Source of the DNA: Undaria pinnatifida
Lineage: Eukaryota > Sar > Phaeophyceae > Laminariales > Alariaceae
Length of the DNA stretch: 64,000 nt
Reading direction: 5' to 3'
Assembly: GCA_012845835.1 (NCBI GenBank)
Contig: JABAKD010000022.1
Coordinates: forward strand, 11,426,718 to 11,490,717
Part shown: piece by piece, positions 52,017-63,825 of the stretch
Layout: every line of letters starts with the position of its first letter
Position numbering within the stretch: the stretch's first letter is position 1
The notes under the pieces: generated by a model
What the model was told of the DNA's origin: nothing
The model's input: the letters and a program-made list of their open reading frames with translations, nothing else
The model's database searches: none
Translations under genes and position numbers: made by a program

Positions 52017-55000
52017 GTATGATGCCAGGATCATCTACGCCGTCCAAGGACCCATCAAGGCAACCACTACGTGCAATTACGAGTATTCATGTACTGTTAC
52101 TGCTGTTCGTTCAAAGCTCGGGAATAGTCTCAATACGTGCCCTCTCTGGCGCTGTCTGCACCGCGACCGACATGTAGCCGGGGTACATACCGCTGTATAG
52201 CTACCACGTGGGCCGTCGTTGTCTTTCATCCCTCGCTCCCACGCACCGCACCGCGTTACCAAGTACAAGTAACTCCTTACCTGGCATTTTTATTTATACC
52301 CTCTCCATCGAAACTACGACCGACTCCCCCGCCAAAAAAAAGAAAACATAAATAGACGCTTCAATGACGTCATGTTTCATCCACAGGGGCTTTCCACCAA
52401 TACCTAAAAAGCTCCTAAAATATATATATATAAATCGCCAAAAACATCCTTCAAAAAATACACCAATCGAATAACTGCACGCACGAGTTATTTTCTCTAC
52501 GTACGTACTGACTGACACGGGACTAGGGAGGCAAAACAAATATGTTCGTCCCAGTCCATCCCCCACGATCACAACTGCTACCACCGTACTCATTGTTTCT
52601 CTCCTGGCTCTTGCAATGGCCAAACGATCATATAATACGATCGTAGGTTAGTATCCGAACAACAGTTTCATGTTTTGAAAACGGCAAAACAACAAAACAG
52701 AACGACAAACATCCATCCCACGCCTAAGAATCGCCAGCAGTACCCGAGCGTGCGATATTTTCGCCCCTGCCCCTTGTTGATTGAATTACGGGTGATGGTT
52801 ACAGCGCGAAAGTGCACACTATTAGCATTATTATGTGCTGGTACCAACCAACCAAAATTGGCGATGAGCGGCGGGTCCTTGGACGATGGCCGGGTGGTGG
52901 CGCAGGAAGTGCGTTCGTCACGTCAAATCGCAGTGGCCACTAATCAAATAGCAATTCCTAGTACCAGAAAATCGCCATGCCTAATCATCAAACTGCAATG
53001 ACGCCTGAACTAAAATATGTGCCCCAAAAACGGATCAGAACCCCAAAGCGAAGGAAAACGAGGCAGCACTGCCTTGTCTTACTACGAGGTAGCACTGCCT
53101 TGCATTCTCCATAAATATTTTGTTTACCGGACGAAGATCGATAGATTGGTCGACTGAAGTACAACCATTGGAGTGCACCACCAAGTACCTACCAAGTACT
53201 TCAAGAATACACTTACGATAAAGGACTGGCCATAACTAGGCACCACAACACCCATTCGTGTTTACTTTGAACACGCGTGTCTACTTCATCGGACAGCCGC
53301 GTCATTTTATTATACCGTCGCGCGCATTGCAATCGCGATCCCAACAACAAAGCACAAATAACCCAAAACACCAGAAAAAGGGACCGCTGTAGATATAGGG
53401 ACGCGTTTTTATGCAGACCCAACTGTTAAACCTGAAAGAAAAAGCTAGTCGCGAAAATACCGGAGGGGTATATGCCTCAAGATCAACAAACAAGCCCACC
53501 AAGGTGCAAAACAAACGTTTACACGCCTATGAAAATACTCCTCAAAAACATGACGTCTGTCAGGATCACTATCGGAGGTGTGCACAAGCAAAGCCATACG
53601 TCGTAGGACGCAAAAAAACGCCACCTGCTTCCGGAACACTCCTGTTCCCTTTCAAGCGGCCGCAGAGCATTTCTTCCCCCACCTTATTTCTCAGCTACAC
53701 GGAGGATAGCAGGGCGCAACACAAGTGACAACCCTTTTGCAACCACACACGCCACAATTCGCTCACAAAACTACAAAGACTTCAGAGTAGATTATGTTTT
53801 CGCAGTATGTACACAGTCAAAAGGGTAAACAGTTTTAGTCGGCGTGCTGTTGCTGCTGCTGTTTATGCCACTACTATTGCGGTATCATCGCTACTACTGT
53901 ACGTACTTCGGATGCACTGCTCGTTGCTGCGAAAACGTTTTCGAAGAGGCCGAAAACAGCCAGTTGAAAACAACCGATACTTTTTTCGGGCGGAAAGGAA
54001 GCGGCGGGAACATCCAAAAGGACCGCAAAAGAACACGGGGGGGGCGGGGGGGGTGGGATGCGAGCGGTGGATAACCACACCAAACGTTGCGTCATCGTGT
54101 TGCAAGCATCAGCATGCGATACACGGTTTGCAAACGTGACACGACGCGGGATTTACACCATCACAAGATGCACGAGTTGCATCATCACAACGTGCATGAT
54201 ACGTCATCACCATGCGCGCGATGGATGTCCACCAACGAACGAACGAACCGCGAGGGGCAAGGGGATGGTACTCATTAGTTGCTTGCCTCACGTAGTCAAT
54301 TCGGCCATTGACCACGAATCTCTTTCGAGACGGAGCACCGTCACCCTCACCATCACCGCCCCCCGCACGATTTGCACCACCACGAGCGCGATCGATGTCC
54401 ACGAGCGAAGAAATCGCGAAGCGGGGTTGGGGGGGTCGGGACTGACCACCCACCGATACTTACGTAAGCACGACCCCAGCAGCAGGACCCCTACGGAAAT
54501 AATAAACGTCTAGCACTGATATGCCGCGACGATCTCTCGCACACGCTCCATTGTTGGTTCAACGGTGCTACCCGGCCAGCCTACATGCTGTATAACGCGC
54601 ACGGCAACACACCCCGTCGCAAGAAATTGCAAGCAGATTGCTCTCTTCAAAGCGGAGAGCGCTTACGCCGGACGACGTGTCTGCAGAAATATCCCGACGT
54701 GGTCTTTCCGAAGCCACCACCACTTTCGGTAGTTGTGCCACCCTTGCCTAGGATAAAAATCACCCGGAATACCGTCGCAGGAGGTGTGTATTCTCGCGCG
54801 CTTGACCTTAGCCACGCGATCGCGTAGACAAACGGTTAGCACACTAAACCCAACAAACGCAACAACCAACAACTATCGTTGCTGATTGAAACACGAGGCA
54901 CTTTCTCGTCACCGCTACTTGAGGCAAGAAAATTACGTTGGGGAATGTATCTTTTGGACGAGTACCACCTACAAAATACCAAGTACACATGGAGATACCA

Positions 55001-55159
55001 GGTATTTTGCGTATGCATGTATACGCCCCATTCACAAGTGTTTTGGAGTGCAAACTCCACGCCACCCACGCCCGACCGCCCTTCGCTATCTTATCAGGCG
55101 TTACTCGCGAGCAAGTACCACTCGGTGCGCGTAACAGCCAGCACGCAAGGTCCACACGT

Positions 55160-55325
55160 CAGTTGTCGCTGTTGTCGGTGGCGCCGCTGCCGCTGCTGCT
55201 ACTTCTGCTGTTGGTGCTGCTGCTACTGCAGCTTTCGCTGCTGCTGATGCTGCTAATGCTTTTATTTTTATGCTGCTTCTTCTGCCGCTACCGCTGCTGA
55301 TACCGCTGGAGCTGCTGCCGCTGGT
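55160..55325. repeat. CTG/GCT trinucleotide-rich tract
   Basis: Imperfect CTGCTG/GCTGCT repeats. They give poly-Leu, Cys-rich or poly-Ala/Ser frames depending on phase. There are no splice-supported exons and no conserved motif. Confidence 0.75.
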
Positions 55326-57536
55326 GTTGAGCTTACGCTCGTAAATCAACTGCACTGCCGAAGACAGTTCTCACCATCGCGCATACCATCACTACCTACT
55401 ACAACTCCGAATGCCGATATATCACCAGCCCACAAGACAGGCAGATTGCGCATCCGCCAAACACAAAAAAATAAAAATAAAAATAAATAAACAAAAACGA
55501 ATAGAAGCCCTTGGGGTCATAAACAGCACAAAATAGCCCGAGTATATAGGCATCTATCCTCATATTCTACGAGTAAACACCGACGCCGCCAGAACGCGCT
55601 CCTGACGAGACCATCCATAGAGACGAATACCGCCTCCGCCGTATACAAACCCAACTCTCTTGGAACGAAAAAATGCTAAAGTAGGAGATCACTTTTGACC
55701 TGTGGATTGATCGCCGCTACGCTAAAACTAGTATATTAAGCCAAACAGACGCTTTGACGTGCCCAAAGTGGCGGGCTTCTGGCATCTTTGCTTGCAACTC
55801 GGCCTTGACGTCGTCCGAACGGGACGTTCGGTTAACCGCGATTCCCCTGGGAGAACGATGTGTTTCGACGATTTGTTTTCACGTCATTTTTTTCGTTGTG
55901 GTCCGGACGACCAGGATCTATCGACGCACCGAGTCAAGCGTTTCGTTTGCGCAGTGCCTTCCGTTTGCATGCGGTCCGTATACTACATTATTATATTATA
56001 CCATACACGATTACACTATCATACCATACAACCATGTCATGTTATAACCCAACCATACCGTAGGCTAGCTAAGACGAATAAAAAAGATCAAGCAAGACAA
56101 ATGAGCAAGCCATGACAACAGCACAAACAAAACCACAAACCACAACAACACAAACGCCTAAGCGCGCTTCAACCGGCGGACACACGATTTTTCTTTTATG
56201 GTTCGCACGCCATCCTAACCGTACAGCCAATAGACAAGCCAGAGACACCCAAGAAACAATCAAGAGACAAACAACCACTCCAATAGACATTCATGAGCCG
56301 GTCATATAGGCGGTGATCAGGGAACATTCAAGAAACCGTCCACGGACATTCAAGAGGCAGGCAAGAGCCAGTCAAGAGCCGATCGAGACACGTTCAAAGA
56401 CATCAAACGAGATCCGAAGAGAAATTGAAGAGCCGGTTGTCAACGCAAAGCGGTCGTCACGACCAATAATAACAGATGCTCAAGAAAGTACGCACCATGC
56501 ATGGGAACGTACAGCACGCAGTACGCATTCTATGTAAACACCCGTGAAAAATACAACTCGAGCGAGAGCGGTCGCGAACGAAAAACCGTTTCACGCGTCA
56601 CCACCAACCGTAACAAAAAGCCGCCCAATCAAGCATCCACCTAACCAACCAACCAACCAACCAACTAACCAACAACCCAACCAAATAACCAACCAATGGG
56701 CCAGACACCCGGAGACAAGCAACCAACAACAACGCCGTCGCGGGCTGCACAGAGAACAAAATCTAACGCTGACGAGCGAAAAACAACACTCAGAACCTTA
56801 CAGTTGTAGGCCGGGTATAAAAATCTACTGCACGACATTTGTCGGTGGACCCATATTTATTTTTCCCGGCCAAATAAAATAAAAAAAACGCCCTCGCTCG
56901 CTCGCTCGCTCATGGACCTTCCCAAAACAAGAGCCGCGAACCCTCATCCTCACCAACGCTACCAACCATTCCACTCCCGCCGCTCCACCATTCCACCCCC
57001 ACTCATCTAACCATTTAACACACACCCACCCAACCACCCCTTCGACCCTCATGTTCATCCCACACCTCTCTCGCCACGCGGGAGCCAACCCAATCCCCGC
57101 GGCCCGCTGGAGCTTTGGACGCCGTGGAGCGAACAAGCAAACAAAACCGCCCACGGCGCCAAAAAAAGCAAAAAAAGCTGCGAACCACCAACACCGCTAC
57201 CACCTATCTTCCCGTCCCCAGCCTCTCTCGGCTTCAGCCGACCCTCCTTTCCCCTCCCCCACCACCGTTGTCGCACCCCGGCCCGAAACATGGACCAACA
57301 TAACATAACCATTACCCCTCCTCCCCAACCCCTGTCCCTCCTCTCCCACTGCCTTTCCCCACCCACCGCCCATTACAACGCTTCCTCTTCCTTCTTCTCT
57401 TCCTCCTCCTCCTGCAGCTCCCCCTTCCCCCCCACCTCTTCCTCTTGCCTCCTCCTCCAACCCCTTCTCGTCCTCTTCCTCCTGATGCTGCTGCTCCCCC
57501 CCTCCCCCTCACCCCTCCCCCCCTCCCTCCTCCTCC

Positions 57537-57803
57537 TCAATCAACCTCCAAAGATCGCCGCACCGCTTCCGCCATAGCGGGCGCCGCCTGCGCCCCGTGC
57601 GAGCGCGCCCAGAGCAAAAAATAGCCAACGCGCTTCTCTACCTTTCCCAGCTCCCTCGCAGCTCTCCTCTGGCCCTTCGTCGATTCACCACGTTGCGCAG
57701 GGTTGGAAGGGGCGAGGGTCCGCCCTGCCGCCTCGAGCATGCCCCATGCGTCTTGGAAAACGCAGACAAGCTTGCGGTGGTCGCTACACACCAGCAGCAC
57801 GTC
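57537..57803 (-). CDS. ZNHIT2-like, last exon
   Basis: Acceptor CCCTCGCAG|GACGTG, 88 codons plus stop. It encodes the C-terminal helical region (DVLLVCSDHRK, ARELGKVEKRVGYFLLWA) ending RRSLEVD. It is in phase 0 with the preceding exon. Confidence 0.8.
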   Translation of the reverse strand, partial: DVLLVCSDHRKLVCVFQDAWGMLEAAGRTLAPSNPAQRGESTKGQRRAARELGKVEKRVGYFLLWARSHGAQAAPAMAEAVRRSLEVD

Positions 57804-60079
57804 CTGCGAGGGTCGGGGTAGGGCAGGGGGACGGGGGGGGCGGTGGGGTGTGGGTGGGCGTGAGTAGGGTTGGCGTGGGTGGTGGGGGTGAGGGGGGAGG
57901 AGAGGGTGGGAATGGGGGGGGGTTGGGGGCAAAGCACTGCGGAAACATTCGTAAAGGGAGGGAAGCGGAGCGGGGGTGATGAACGCTAGCTAGGGAAAGA
58001 AAGGACTAGCTACGAACGGAAGTGTCACTCACAGCGCACTGTACCCGGGTCCGCGACAAAGTGAGTCTTGGGGCGTGCCATTTTGCGAACGTAAACGCAT
58101 GACGGGGGGCGGGGGGCATTGAGCAGCAGCAGCAGCAGCAGCAGCAAGGAAAACATTTCAACACGAAGGCAAACTTGCGCGATTCAGAAAACGACCTGCA
58201 CGTGGGAGAGAGAACCACCTCCTTCGCCTTTACCGCCCCCTACCAAAACCGTAGCAACCAATATCCCTGTCTCACCGGGACGGGACGGACAAGACACGAC
58301 CGAAACGCCGGGCGCTATGCCCCTTTAATCAACGCCCTCCACCCCCACCCCACGCCCAACCCAACTCCAACGCTAATCCCTCACCCCCACCCCAACTCTA
58401 CCCCCAGCCCCACTAACCTTCCGCAGCGATTCCGCGTACCCCCTGAACCCCGCGCCTTCCCCCTCCACCGTGCACTCGACGCATCGCGCCAGCGCCCGCC
58501 CCACCGTGGCAGGCGTCGCCCTGTCTTTCAAAACCGGGGACGCGGATACTAGGGCCTGAGACGCCCCCACCGGGTCCGCGCACCAGCAGCCGTTGTACAG
58601 CCGCGCCGCGAGCACGTAGGCGTAGACGAGGTCGACCGCGAGGGAAGGTAGGGCGGGGGAGGGCTTCATCGCGGACAGCGTAGAGAAGTCGGGCGCCATG
58701 CACGCTTGGTTTTGTAGCGAAGCAAACGAGTGCCGCGTGCACTCCTCCTCCTCCTCATCCTCCTTCACTTCCTTCTGCATCCCCCCTCTCCCCACATCAT
58801 TCTCCTTCTCTTTCTCCCCCACATCCTGCTTATTCTCCTTCTCCTTCTCCCCCCGAGTCTTTTCCTCCCCCCCTTTCTGCTCGCCCGGGTAGGCCACAGC
58901 ACTGGCCACTCCAGAGACTACGTTAGCGCTGCTACTGCTGCTACCACCACCGCCACTGTCGCCATCACCGCCACCCGACAAGTCCGACAACGGCATCTGC
59001 TGCTGCTGCTGCTGCTGCTGCCGCTCCTGCTTCTGCTGCCGCGGCTCCTCCGGCGTGGGCGGCTGCGTAAGCGAACACGACTCCGAAGAGTCCCCACCAG
59101 CAAGACGTTTCCCCGCCAAACAGGGGGCCACAACCGCGGGAGGCAGCGAGTGCGTCGTACGCCCCGTCACCACCTCCTGTACCCCGCCCGCGTGCTTCCA
59201 CCACGGCACCCACGGAACGATAAGCTTCCCGAGCCGCCCGCTAGCCAGCTCCCTAAAGAAACGCCCCTTCTCATCTTCCGTGAGGAGGTCGAGCGCTCCC
59301 TCGTCTCCGAGCGTTGGCCCTCTGAGCATGGGCGTCGTCGGCTCTCCGCCCGGCGCTTGTTCGGTTCGCTTCCCTTCCCCCCCCGCCGACTGCCGCGATT
59401 TTTTCAACACCTCCTGTTTTCTACACTTGTTGGCCACGTCTTGTTCTCTGGAGTTGTTTACCACGCTTTGTTCTCCGGACGCTTTCACCACGTCTCGTTC
59501 TCTGGGTTTTTGTACCGCGTCTTTTCTTCTGTTTTGTTTTACCACCTTTTGTTCTGTGGATTTTTCCACCACCACCACACCGCCCCCGCCGTCACCGCGG
59601 CTGTTGGCATCGGGTCGAGCGACGGTGACGACGGTGGAGGCGTTTTTTACCGGGAGGGGGGGGTTGGCAGGAAGAACCCGTCCGTGTTGTTCGATCGACA
59701 CCGCCAAATATTCCAACCGTTGCTGGAGAAGCACCTCCTGCCCGCGATCCCTCGCCTCCCCCCGCTCCTCCTCCTCCTCCTCCTCCTCCTCCTCGCGGTG
59801 ATCTCTCTCCTGGTGCCGCAGCCCACCCCAAGTTTTTCCCGCGGTGGTAGGGGTGGTAGGGGTAGTGGGATATGCATGCTCCCCGAGGTCGGACCCCACT
59901 TTCAACTCCTCTTCTTCCCCGTTGCTCTTCCCATCAAGTCGAATTCGTCGCAGGAGTTCCGTCATATTTGCGCGGCGTTTTTCCTTGCCCCCTCCCTGCC
60001 CGTCCTCCCCATCTCTGAGCTTTGTCTCCCGCTCAACGTGGCCGCGAAAAAATGCCTCGGTACAGCCAGACCCATGTGC
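57537..60079 (-). CDS. ZNHIT2: ZNHIT2-like zinc-finger HIT protein (3' two exons, partial)
   Basis: ZNHIT2 is known as an R2TP/RUVBL1-RUVBL2 partner that helps assemble the U5 snRNP. Exons: 60079-58418 (554 codons) and 57803-57537 (stop TGA), joined CGGAAG|GTTAGT to CTCGCAG|GACGTG in phase 0. The large exon opens AHGSGCTEAFFRGHVE, the last Cys and tail of the HIT zinc finger. A poly-Glu run, long low-complexity linkers and a poly-Gln run lie within it. Conserved blocks are LLTEDEKGRFFRELASGRLG, VPWVPWW and AVDLVYAYVLAARLYNG. The last exon has DVLLVCSDHRKLVCVFQDA and VEKRVGYFLLWA. The exon with the other zinc-finger Cys residues should lie above 60080; I did not find it. The gene is convergent with ENGase. 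Confidence 0.8.
58418..60079 (-). CDS. ZNHIT2-like, penultimate exon
   Basis: Acceptor CGCATAAAG|GCACAT, donor CGGAAG|GTTAGT, phase 0 at both ends. Without an upstream exon the only nearby in-frame Met (MTELLRRIRLD) would drop the zinc finger, which argues for a missing 5' exon. About 55% of the exon is low-complexity (Glu, Gln, Ser, Gly, Lys/Glu). Confidence 0.83.
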
Positions 60080-60309
60080 CTTTATGCGTACAATAAAGAA
60101 AAACGTTCGGGGTTTCCACACATGATGGCATGCGGCAGGCGTCGTCAATACATGTGACGTGGGCAACAGGGGGGTAGGCGGGGAGGCGGTGGGGAGGGGA
60201 GGGGGGGGGGGGTTGACACGAGAAAGGCGGGTTACTGTTGTTGACTCGTTGCGTTTGGGGCGGCAGGTTTCGGGAAACGGGCAGAGCAGGAGCAAGAAAC
60301 ATTATTTTA

Positions 60310-60462
60310 TAAGCCGGTGTACCATGCAGCTGCAAAATCGAATTCACAGCTGAGCTATTTAAAAAACAATTAAAAAGGTTTTCCAATAACTCGGCCGTGA
60401 GTTCGATCAACTTTATGGGTCGATACCCATCTTTGCAAAAGCTGCGCAATACGTACTCCGAT
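60310..60462. repeat. GCAGCTTGCAAAG repeat, two copies in inverted orientation
   Basis: 60310-60350 reads GCCGGTGTACCATGCAGCTG and CACAGCTGAG (plus strand). 60392-60462 is a reverse copy (GAGTTCGATCAACTTTATGG, GGGTCGATACCC, TTTGCAAAAGCTGCG). They lie upstream of the ZNHIT2-like exon, where its 5' intron is expected. Confidence 0.55.
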
Positions 60463-61414
60463 CGCGCGTTTTTACACGTCTGTTTGTTTTTTTCATTCCC
60501 GTGGATGTTGCCAAAGGTCAACAGGGTATTTGTTAGCTCCAGCAGACCCAACCATGTGGCCGCGCGGATCTTGGAGGGTAGTTTTCATGCTTTCTGATTG
60601 GCCGAGGGCTATGTGGTGGTCCGCAGATCGGAATAATAAACAATATCGAAAAGCGGCGCAGCCGCGTTTCTCGCCCGTTTCTGGCCCGATTTGGGTCCGG
60701 GTTGGGGTCAGGGGTAGGGTTAGGGGTTGGGTATTACGCCCGTACCTTGACCCCACCAGGAAAAGCCTCCAAGCTCGCACACGCGAACAGCCTTCCGCCC
60801 TAAAATATCCGCGCGATCCGATCGTTAGGCGAGCTCATAACTTTACCAAGGGCAAAATCTTACCAGGGGCAATCTTAGTCCATAGTCATTCCGTGCACTG
60901 ATGCTATATACTGTAACCCATATGGAGAGGGACAACATGATGCCATTAATAGTACTAGCTATATAGAAGTGAAGCGAGTATCTCTTTTCCCACGGCACCA
61001 ATAAATAGGGTGCCATTTACAACCTTGCGTACCCGATTCTACTCATGTCCCGCGTCCCACCCAGCGGCCGGGATCCCCGAAAGGCAAATTTCCGAAAACT
61101 AATTCGAACTACGACGCACGTATGGGTCGCAGGTTCGCATTCTACCGTTGCCAAGTCATATCGTACAAAACGGTAGCCGTTCCAGGCGTGTGGGGTGTTG
61201 CATCTTCTTGTACTAAGAGTTGTCGTGCTGTGTATCCGTAGATTCAGGTGAAAGAGAGTCGGACAAGTCCTTGTCCGGCCAAGTAATCACTGTCGACCCT
61301 CATTTTGCCTGTGACACCTCTCGTTGCCTCAAGGCACTTCTATCGCTCGTCGTCGTCGGACCTTGCCCCAACCTGGCGTGTGCTACACGCCACAAAAAGA
61401 CAACAAGAAAGTTG

Positions 61415-61500
61415 TCCCGGCCGTGAGTCGAACCTGGGATACCCAATCCCGCCTATGACGTCTATATATTTAGAACTCCAACCATTCTGTGACGCACAAA
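61415..61500 (-). repeat. possible tRNA-like element
   Basis: Minus strand carries CAGGTTCGACTCACGGCCGG, B-box-like. An A-box is less clear. A second isolated B-box-like CAGGTTCGCATTCTACC is at 61131 on the plus strand. Confidence 0.3.
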
Positions 61501-62211
61501 CATTACATATTGAAAAAAACATGTTGATGTTCACCTTGACAGCATCCATAGGAGTCATACATAAGGATCGGGCCAGGCGGCCCCGACCTCCACAATAGTT
61601 GTGCAAAAAAGAGGTGACCAAGAGAAGGTAAAGGTAATGAACCGTACCAAGAGCTTGAGGTGCTACATGTATTCGAAACATATGCCATTGAAAACTATTG
61701 TGGGTTTTGTCGGGAGGGAGTGATTTTGCGCACAGCCATATGTGAAGGAAGGTGTTGATGCACTGCACTGCATAGAGGAATAGGAAAGACGAAACAAAAC
61801 GAAAATAAGGAGGTCGTGTATGGTGGGGAGAATTGTGGCGTTGTGGGTAGGTGAGAAATAGACGGGAAAAAAATGGAAAGAAAACCGCGGTTGAAAAAAA
61901 AAAAAAACGTGGATGAAACGTAATACATGTACAGGAAAGATCAATTGGCGCAAAGGTAGTAGCCAGACCTCAGCTGAATCCAGAGAATGATTCGGACGGC
62001 ATGACATGCGCGGAGAGCGCTCAAGGGTGGGAGACGAATTTGGTTAGTTTATTAAGGGGAAAAATCCTACCACAACTGCAGGTGAAAAACACAACGTCAA
62101 TTAGAGCAGTCAGTCCAACTCCCTGACACTTCGAAGTACGCGAAAAATGCAAAACCCACGCCGGAAGCCAGACAACATCTGCTTCCGTGATGGAAAGCAC
62201 AAAAAGCACCC

Positions 62212-62768
62212 CAAAGTTCACGCTGGAAAGCAGTCTTGAGTATTGAAGACCCAAAGCCTACGCTGAGAAGCCCGAGCACTCAAGCAAAACGTGTCGAGGC
62301 AGAAGAGAAAAAGGTCGGGAACACGTACACGCACGCAGTACCACCCCCTGTTTTGTACAGTTACTGTCAAAAAAACAACCCCCTTTTTCTACAGCTTCTG
62401 GCAAGGACGCGGAGAAAATACTGAGTATGTAGTAAACACATGCGCTGCGAAAAAACAGTCATCGACTGGCCTGCCGTTTGCTGGGCTAACCCGTACAGCC
62501 TGTAGGACTAACCATTCCTCTCGCATGAAAACACTTCCACAAAGGAACCCATTTGGTAAGGCTACGGCGAAAACCTGACAAAGAAAGCAAACACACGGAG
62601 GAAAAAGCTCTGCATAAGAAGCTACGAACTCGTAATCCCCAAAGTTCACGCTGGAAAGTCTTGAGTATTGGCGGCCCGAACTTTATGCTGAAAAGTCTGA
62701 GTACTCAAGCACAACGCGTAGAGACACAAGAGAAAAAGGTCGGCAACACGTGCACGCACGCTTGTTGG
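62212..62768. repeat. 130-bp direct duplication with ~300-bp spacer
   Basis: Both copies have AAAGTTCACGCTGGAAAG, TCTTGAGTATTG, ACTCAAGCA.AACG and AGAGAAAAAGGTCGG.AACA. Identity looks above 80%. Confidence 0.8.
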
Positions 62769-62984
62769 GGGAGACTTTCGAGGGTTGGGAAAGAGAAACA
62801 GCGCCAGCACCCTTCATGGTTTTCAAGAGAGAGGGGAAAGGCGGAAGGAGAAAGTGTGATATGAGCGGGCAGGGTTCGCGCAATTTCGAACGGAACGAGC
62901 GTTGCAGAGTCCGTTTATTACCGGAAAACGGAAAACGGACACATGCGATGACCCGCAGCGTAGCTGCGAAGAAAAAAAAGACCG

Positions 62985-63275
62985 CAGCAGCAGCTGCTGT
63001 AGATATTGTACGTGGTACATACCGTACGTATTTTAGCAACGTTGACAGCTCATGCGCAGCTCCATCACAGCTGCTACTATTAATATTAATACTACTGCTG
63101 CTGTACATGTGACACGTTCTGTGCCGTTCTGTGCTGTAGTACTACATACTCGTATACGTCGCTCTCTCTGAGCTGCTGCTGTAGATAATGTACGCGTAGG
63201 GCATACCGTAGGTAGCAACGTTGACAACACATGCGTAGCTCCATCACAGCTGCTACTGCTGTACGTATCACACGC
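62985..63275. repeat. ~110-bp duplication rich in CAGCTGCT
   Basis: CTGCTGTAGATA..GTACG, CATACCGTA, AGCAACGTTGACA and AGCTCCATCACAGCTGCTAC occur in both copies (62993 and 63175). The first copy also has a TATTAATATTAAT insertion. Confidence 0.75.
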
Positions 63276-63652
63276 GCTGACTGCTACAGAATACGTACGA
63301 GGCTCTCTGACATTTGATCTCTCTCTCATCTCGGCAGCTTTTTTCGGATTTTTTTATAGACGGCAATTTTCGACGAAGCCTGGGAGGCAAGTGCTCTTCG
63401 GGGCGACACCCTCTGATTTTGGACACCCGTAACTCGCACGCCGAACCTCGTGCCGGGGAAAGGTGTGCGCAGATAGAAAATCATTGCGTCAAGCTTTCCA
63501 AAGTGTATAACGTCCAAAGGCCACGCGGAGCTGAAGGAACTAGTGAAGTGTACTGTTTTGAGAGTAGGGTGAGTTGTCCCGCGTGCACGGGAGCGTTCTC
63601 TCGTCATATTAGTTAGGCATATTCAATGGATAACACATGTAAAAAACAAGTG

Positions 63653-63722
63653 GCCGGTGTATCACGCAGCTTGCAAAGAGTATCGACCCAAAAAATTGTC
63701 GAACACACAGCTGACGTATGTA
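63653..63722 (+). repeat. GCAGCTTGCAAAG dispersed repeat, copy 6
   Basis: Reads GGTGTATCACGCAGCTTGCA, AAGAGTATCGACCC, then TCGAACACACAGCTGACGTA. It is a well-preserved copy. Confidence 0.6.
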
Positions 63723-63744
63723 GACATACTTCTTAAACACCACC

Positions 63745-63825
63745 GCCTTGGGTCGGGTCGGGTCGCGCCCCGTCGGGTCGGGTCGGGTCGCGCCCCGTCG
63801 GGTCGGGTCGGGTGGGGTCGGGTAT
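63745..63825 (+). repeat. GGGTCGGGTCG tandem tract
   Basis: Alternating GGGTCGGGTC and GCGCCCCGTC blocks give a 30-bp higher-order duplication. Composition is like the GACCC family, but the non-repeat core is not visible. Confidence 0.6.

Larger units (their letters stand above)
46531..57536. other. 11-kb gene-poor block between convergent ENGase and ZNHIT2 genes
   Basis: No conserved coding sequence was recognised. Contents: TTAA-element relative (46898-46990), minisatellite (47460-48260), LTR-like array (49412-51060), truncated MITE (51090-51326), a perfect 62-bp duplication (51893-52016), CTG/GCT-rich tract (55160-55320), AACC repeats (56640-56695) and CT-rich tracts (57310-57560). I see nothing of note at 48300-49400, 52020-54250 or 55380-56600. 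Confidence 0.5.

Noticed and set aside
55101-55355. Ala/Ser-rich minus-strand frame
   Set aside because: GCT/CTG trinucleotide tract; composition alone explains the open frame.
57051-57577. Pro/Ser/Leu-rich and Gly/Arg-rich frames on both strands
   Set aside because: CT-rich low-complexity DNA downstream of the ZNHIT2-like stop codon; nothing conserved.
58730-60157. 475-residue plus-strand frame opposite the ZNHIT2-like exon
   Set aside because: Leu/Pro/Arg-rich shadow of the real minus-strand gene, with no conserved motif.
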